64,000 nucleotides of DNA from NCBI GenBank assembly GCA_027574665.1, contig CM050649.1, positions 65,314,150-65,378,149 of the forward strand, given 5' to 3'. Positions 61,791 through 64,000 of this stretch are shown piece after piece. Under the pieces are notes generated by a model, which worked only from the letters and a program-made list of their open reading frames with translations, was not told the origin of the DNA and made no database searches. The stretch comes from Rhynochetos jubatus (taxonomy: Eukaryota > Chordata > Aves > Eurypygiformes > Rhynochetidae). The position numbers and the translations under genes are program-made. Positions within the stretch are counted from its first letter, which is position 1. Each line of letters starts with the position of its first letter.

Positions 61791-64000
61791 ACAGCAGAAA
61801 ACAGTTGAAAATTAAAATGGAAAAAGAAATAGAAGTTCTTACAACAAGCATAAGATTACTGCACATTTTCTCGTTATTCAAACATAACAAAGGGCAGGAA
61901 CAGCCTACACTTTCAGATCTCTTCTGAAGGAATGGGTTCCCGTTTCAAATACATTTGTCACCCACCCTTGCCTTTCCCCGCCCCAAAAAAAAAAGCAGGG
62001 AATAACATATACTATGCTGAATGTCAATGCTGACATAGCCTGTAGCACTTCTTAGGTTAGAAATCACCTTTTGGATCCTGTCTTCCTTGGATATCTAGCC
62101 TGTGGGCACCTGTCAGTGACATCATGCCAGGTTTTTAAGGAATCATTGGTCAAAGTAAAGCCTTGCCAAGAGCAAGCAGTTCTTGGTAATTAATACATCA
62201 CGTTGGCTTTAAGTCTGGCAGTGTGTCACATCAGGACAGCCAGTTCCAGGGCATGAGTTAAGTCCCAAACCCCTTGGCCTAACCAGGAGACAAGCAGCTC
62301 TGCTATGTTCAAATGGAGGTGAGGAGGGCGGGCAGCTGTCATCCCATGCACACCATGTCATGGCTCACCACAGTGTCTGTGACACCCTGTAATCCCAGTG
62401 CTCTGGTTTGGGTGGTTCAGGTGCCAAGCTGGGATCTTCATCGACCAAAGGTGAACCAAGCAGCCACCGTGAATCACCAGTGCAAACCATGGTGCTGGTC
62501 GTACTTCATGCTGCCACCACAGCCGGTCTCCCATGGCTGGCACTTTTTCCAAAGGTTTTTATAAAATGCCCAGAGAAAAATGAGTACATTTTCCCTTCCT
62601 TTCTCATTTTAAACTTTTTCAGGCAAGCATAGGTCAAAGAAAGGAGCAAACTTACACACCACACACAGCAGATGATTCATAAAATTAATTTTGAGAGTTA
62701 CCAAAATAGGTTTACAGTATCTTAAAAAGAGGAAGCACTGGGTGTTCTTTTGGTCTTTTTTATCTCCTCTGTTTGACTGGATCAATAGTAAAAGCACCTG
62801 AAAAAAGGCTATCCAGGAAGGAAATTTTTAATAAAATACTTGTTCTTACTGTTAGTTCCAATAGGGTTGTGGTGGGGATCATTGACATTAGCAGCCCCAT
62901 TGTACACAACTGCTGAACAAACCTGAAGCTTGGTCCACAGTCCGTCCTGCATGATATTTAAAATGCATTCCCACCGTGCATTTTGGGACCTTGCCTCTGT
63001 CCCAGCTTGGTCATGACACAAGCCCATGAAAACAAATGTGACCTTTGAAGCAGGGAATCATAGTCTGTCTTCACAAGGATTTTATCAGGGAAGAGGTTGG
63101 GAGAACATGATTTACACTGCCGTGTTTTCTTCCTGCCAAGCAAGGACGAAGAAGCCCCATCAAGGTCTGTGTTGATGAGGGTCCACTGGTAGACTAAGAC
63201 TGCTAGAACAGAGGAGGATCCTTTTGGTAGCAAATCCCTTGATGACTAAATACCATTAAGTGTCTTGTCTAGAAGCAGATCATCATTTCTCCATTTTGCA
63301 GAAAATAAAGTTAAACTCAATTTAATTTCATCTGTGAGAAAGGGATTAAACATCAGGGTTTACAGGTGACTGGACTCTGAGGCTGCAGATAAGCTGCACT
63401 GGAAATAATTCTTGGCAGGCTGAGTTAAGTTTAACCTGATCCTTCTGCCAGATTCCCAGGGATTTTCTTGGCTTCCTTCTTTTGGAGAAAGCGGCAGGCC
63501 AGCCTGGCTCCACGTGCAGGTTGCTTCCCGCCCCAAAGTCCTTTCCAGGAGGGGTCCTCAGACTTGCATTCCCTTCCCTGCACATCACTCTTATGTTTCC
63601 TCTTGTGCTTATTACACCAGATAAAAGAAACAGGCTAATGCTGCAGGCTTTCCTGATGCAGTCACCCTGGCCGGGGCACAAACAGTACCGAGTCTGCATT
63701 GTAAAGTTGGGCCTGAAAATTTCTCTTGGTTTTGTACTGTTGCTGGGGGTAGTCTGGTGCCTAAATTTAAGTATGTAATGCAGGTGACTGAGAAAGGAGC
63801 CCAGTCTTACCTAGTTCATTGTATAGTTAATAGAGGACTATAGGTACAAATTAGATGTTCTGACTGACCTATATCTTTCTGCAGATCATATAAAAAGCCA
63901 TGGAATTTGATGACCTGGTTGCTCACATCTAACATGTTAACACTGTCCTAATCTCATGCAGAGACCCCATCTCATTTCTGACAGACTTTTATTTAATTTA

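Larger units (their letters stand above)
60127..64000. other. Unique DNA at the right end, no gene recognised
   Basis: The block 60700-61080 is GC-richer, with about eleven CpG in 380 bp, too few for a CpG island, and is open in several frames. A second such block lies at 62260-62560. Frames of 98 codons (plus) and 117 codons (minus) overlap at 63346-63778. None has a recognised domain. Simple tracts and a candidate conserved block are listed separately. Confidence 0.5.

Noticed and set aside
63346-63778. Overlapping 117-codon minus and 98-codon plus frames as a gene pair
   Set aside because: No recognisable domain, splice signals or neighbour context; frames this long occur by chance in GC-richer patches.
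1-64000. CRISPR arrays, operons, bacterial or mitochondrial inserts
   Set aside because: No regularly spaced repeats, gene-dense strand runs or mitochondrial gene sequence were seen; the repeats are avian nuclear types.

Overview
The window looks like a stretch of bird nuclear DNA, most likely from Neoaves. The main evidence is the repeat content: about ten 5'-truncated CR1 LINE copies whose 3' ends carry 8-bp repeats such as ATTCTATG or CTGTGAAT, and a solo endogenous-retrovirus LTR of a type I recall as common in neoavian genomes. The family matches come from memory of the consensus sequences, not from a search.

I find no convincing host gene exon, tRNA, rRNA or other RNA gene. The open frames outside repeats are short, AT-rich, lack recognisable domains and often overlap on both strands. 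The best reading is a gene-poor intergenic region or a long intron. Recognisable mobile elements make up roughly 9% of the window and the rest looks unique and mostly AT-rich.

Layout. 1-3739: unique, with one 145-codon open frame of doubtful status. 3740-4526: old CR1, minus strand. 4527-11571: unique. 11572-11803: CR1 3' end, plus strand. 13197-13969: the best-preserved CR1, minus strand, flanked by an 8-bp direct repeat. 15070-15345: broken LTR fragment. 16661-17583: CR1, plus strand. 18228-18440: very old CR1. 18441-31126: unique, with a GC-richer block at 22252-22777 and an RFX-type X-box at 28305. 31127-31500: old CR1, minus. 37517-37838 and 46104-46378: two closely similar CR1 3' ends in the same orientation. 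51354-51711: long CAGG/AAGG microsatellite. 52925-53625: old CR1, plus. 59301-59455: old CR1 fragment. 59536-60126: solo LTR, minus. 60127-64000: unique, with an 18-base G run and a candidate conserved noncoding block near 61130-61790.

No genes can be seen working together here. What the sequence records is repeated CR1 insertion and decay, one LTR reduced to a solo copy, microsatellite growth, several perfect short hairpins, and stretches that may be regulatory. Nothing clearly supports a new multi-gene biological system.
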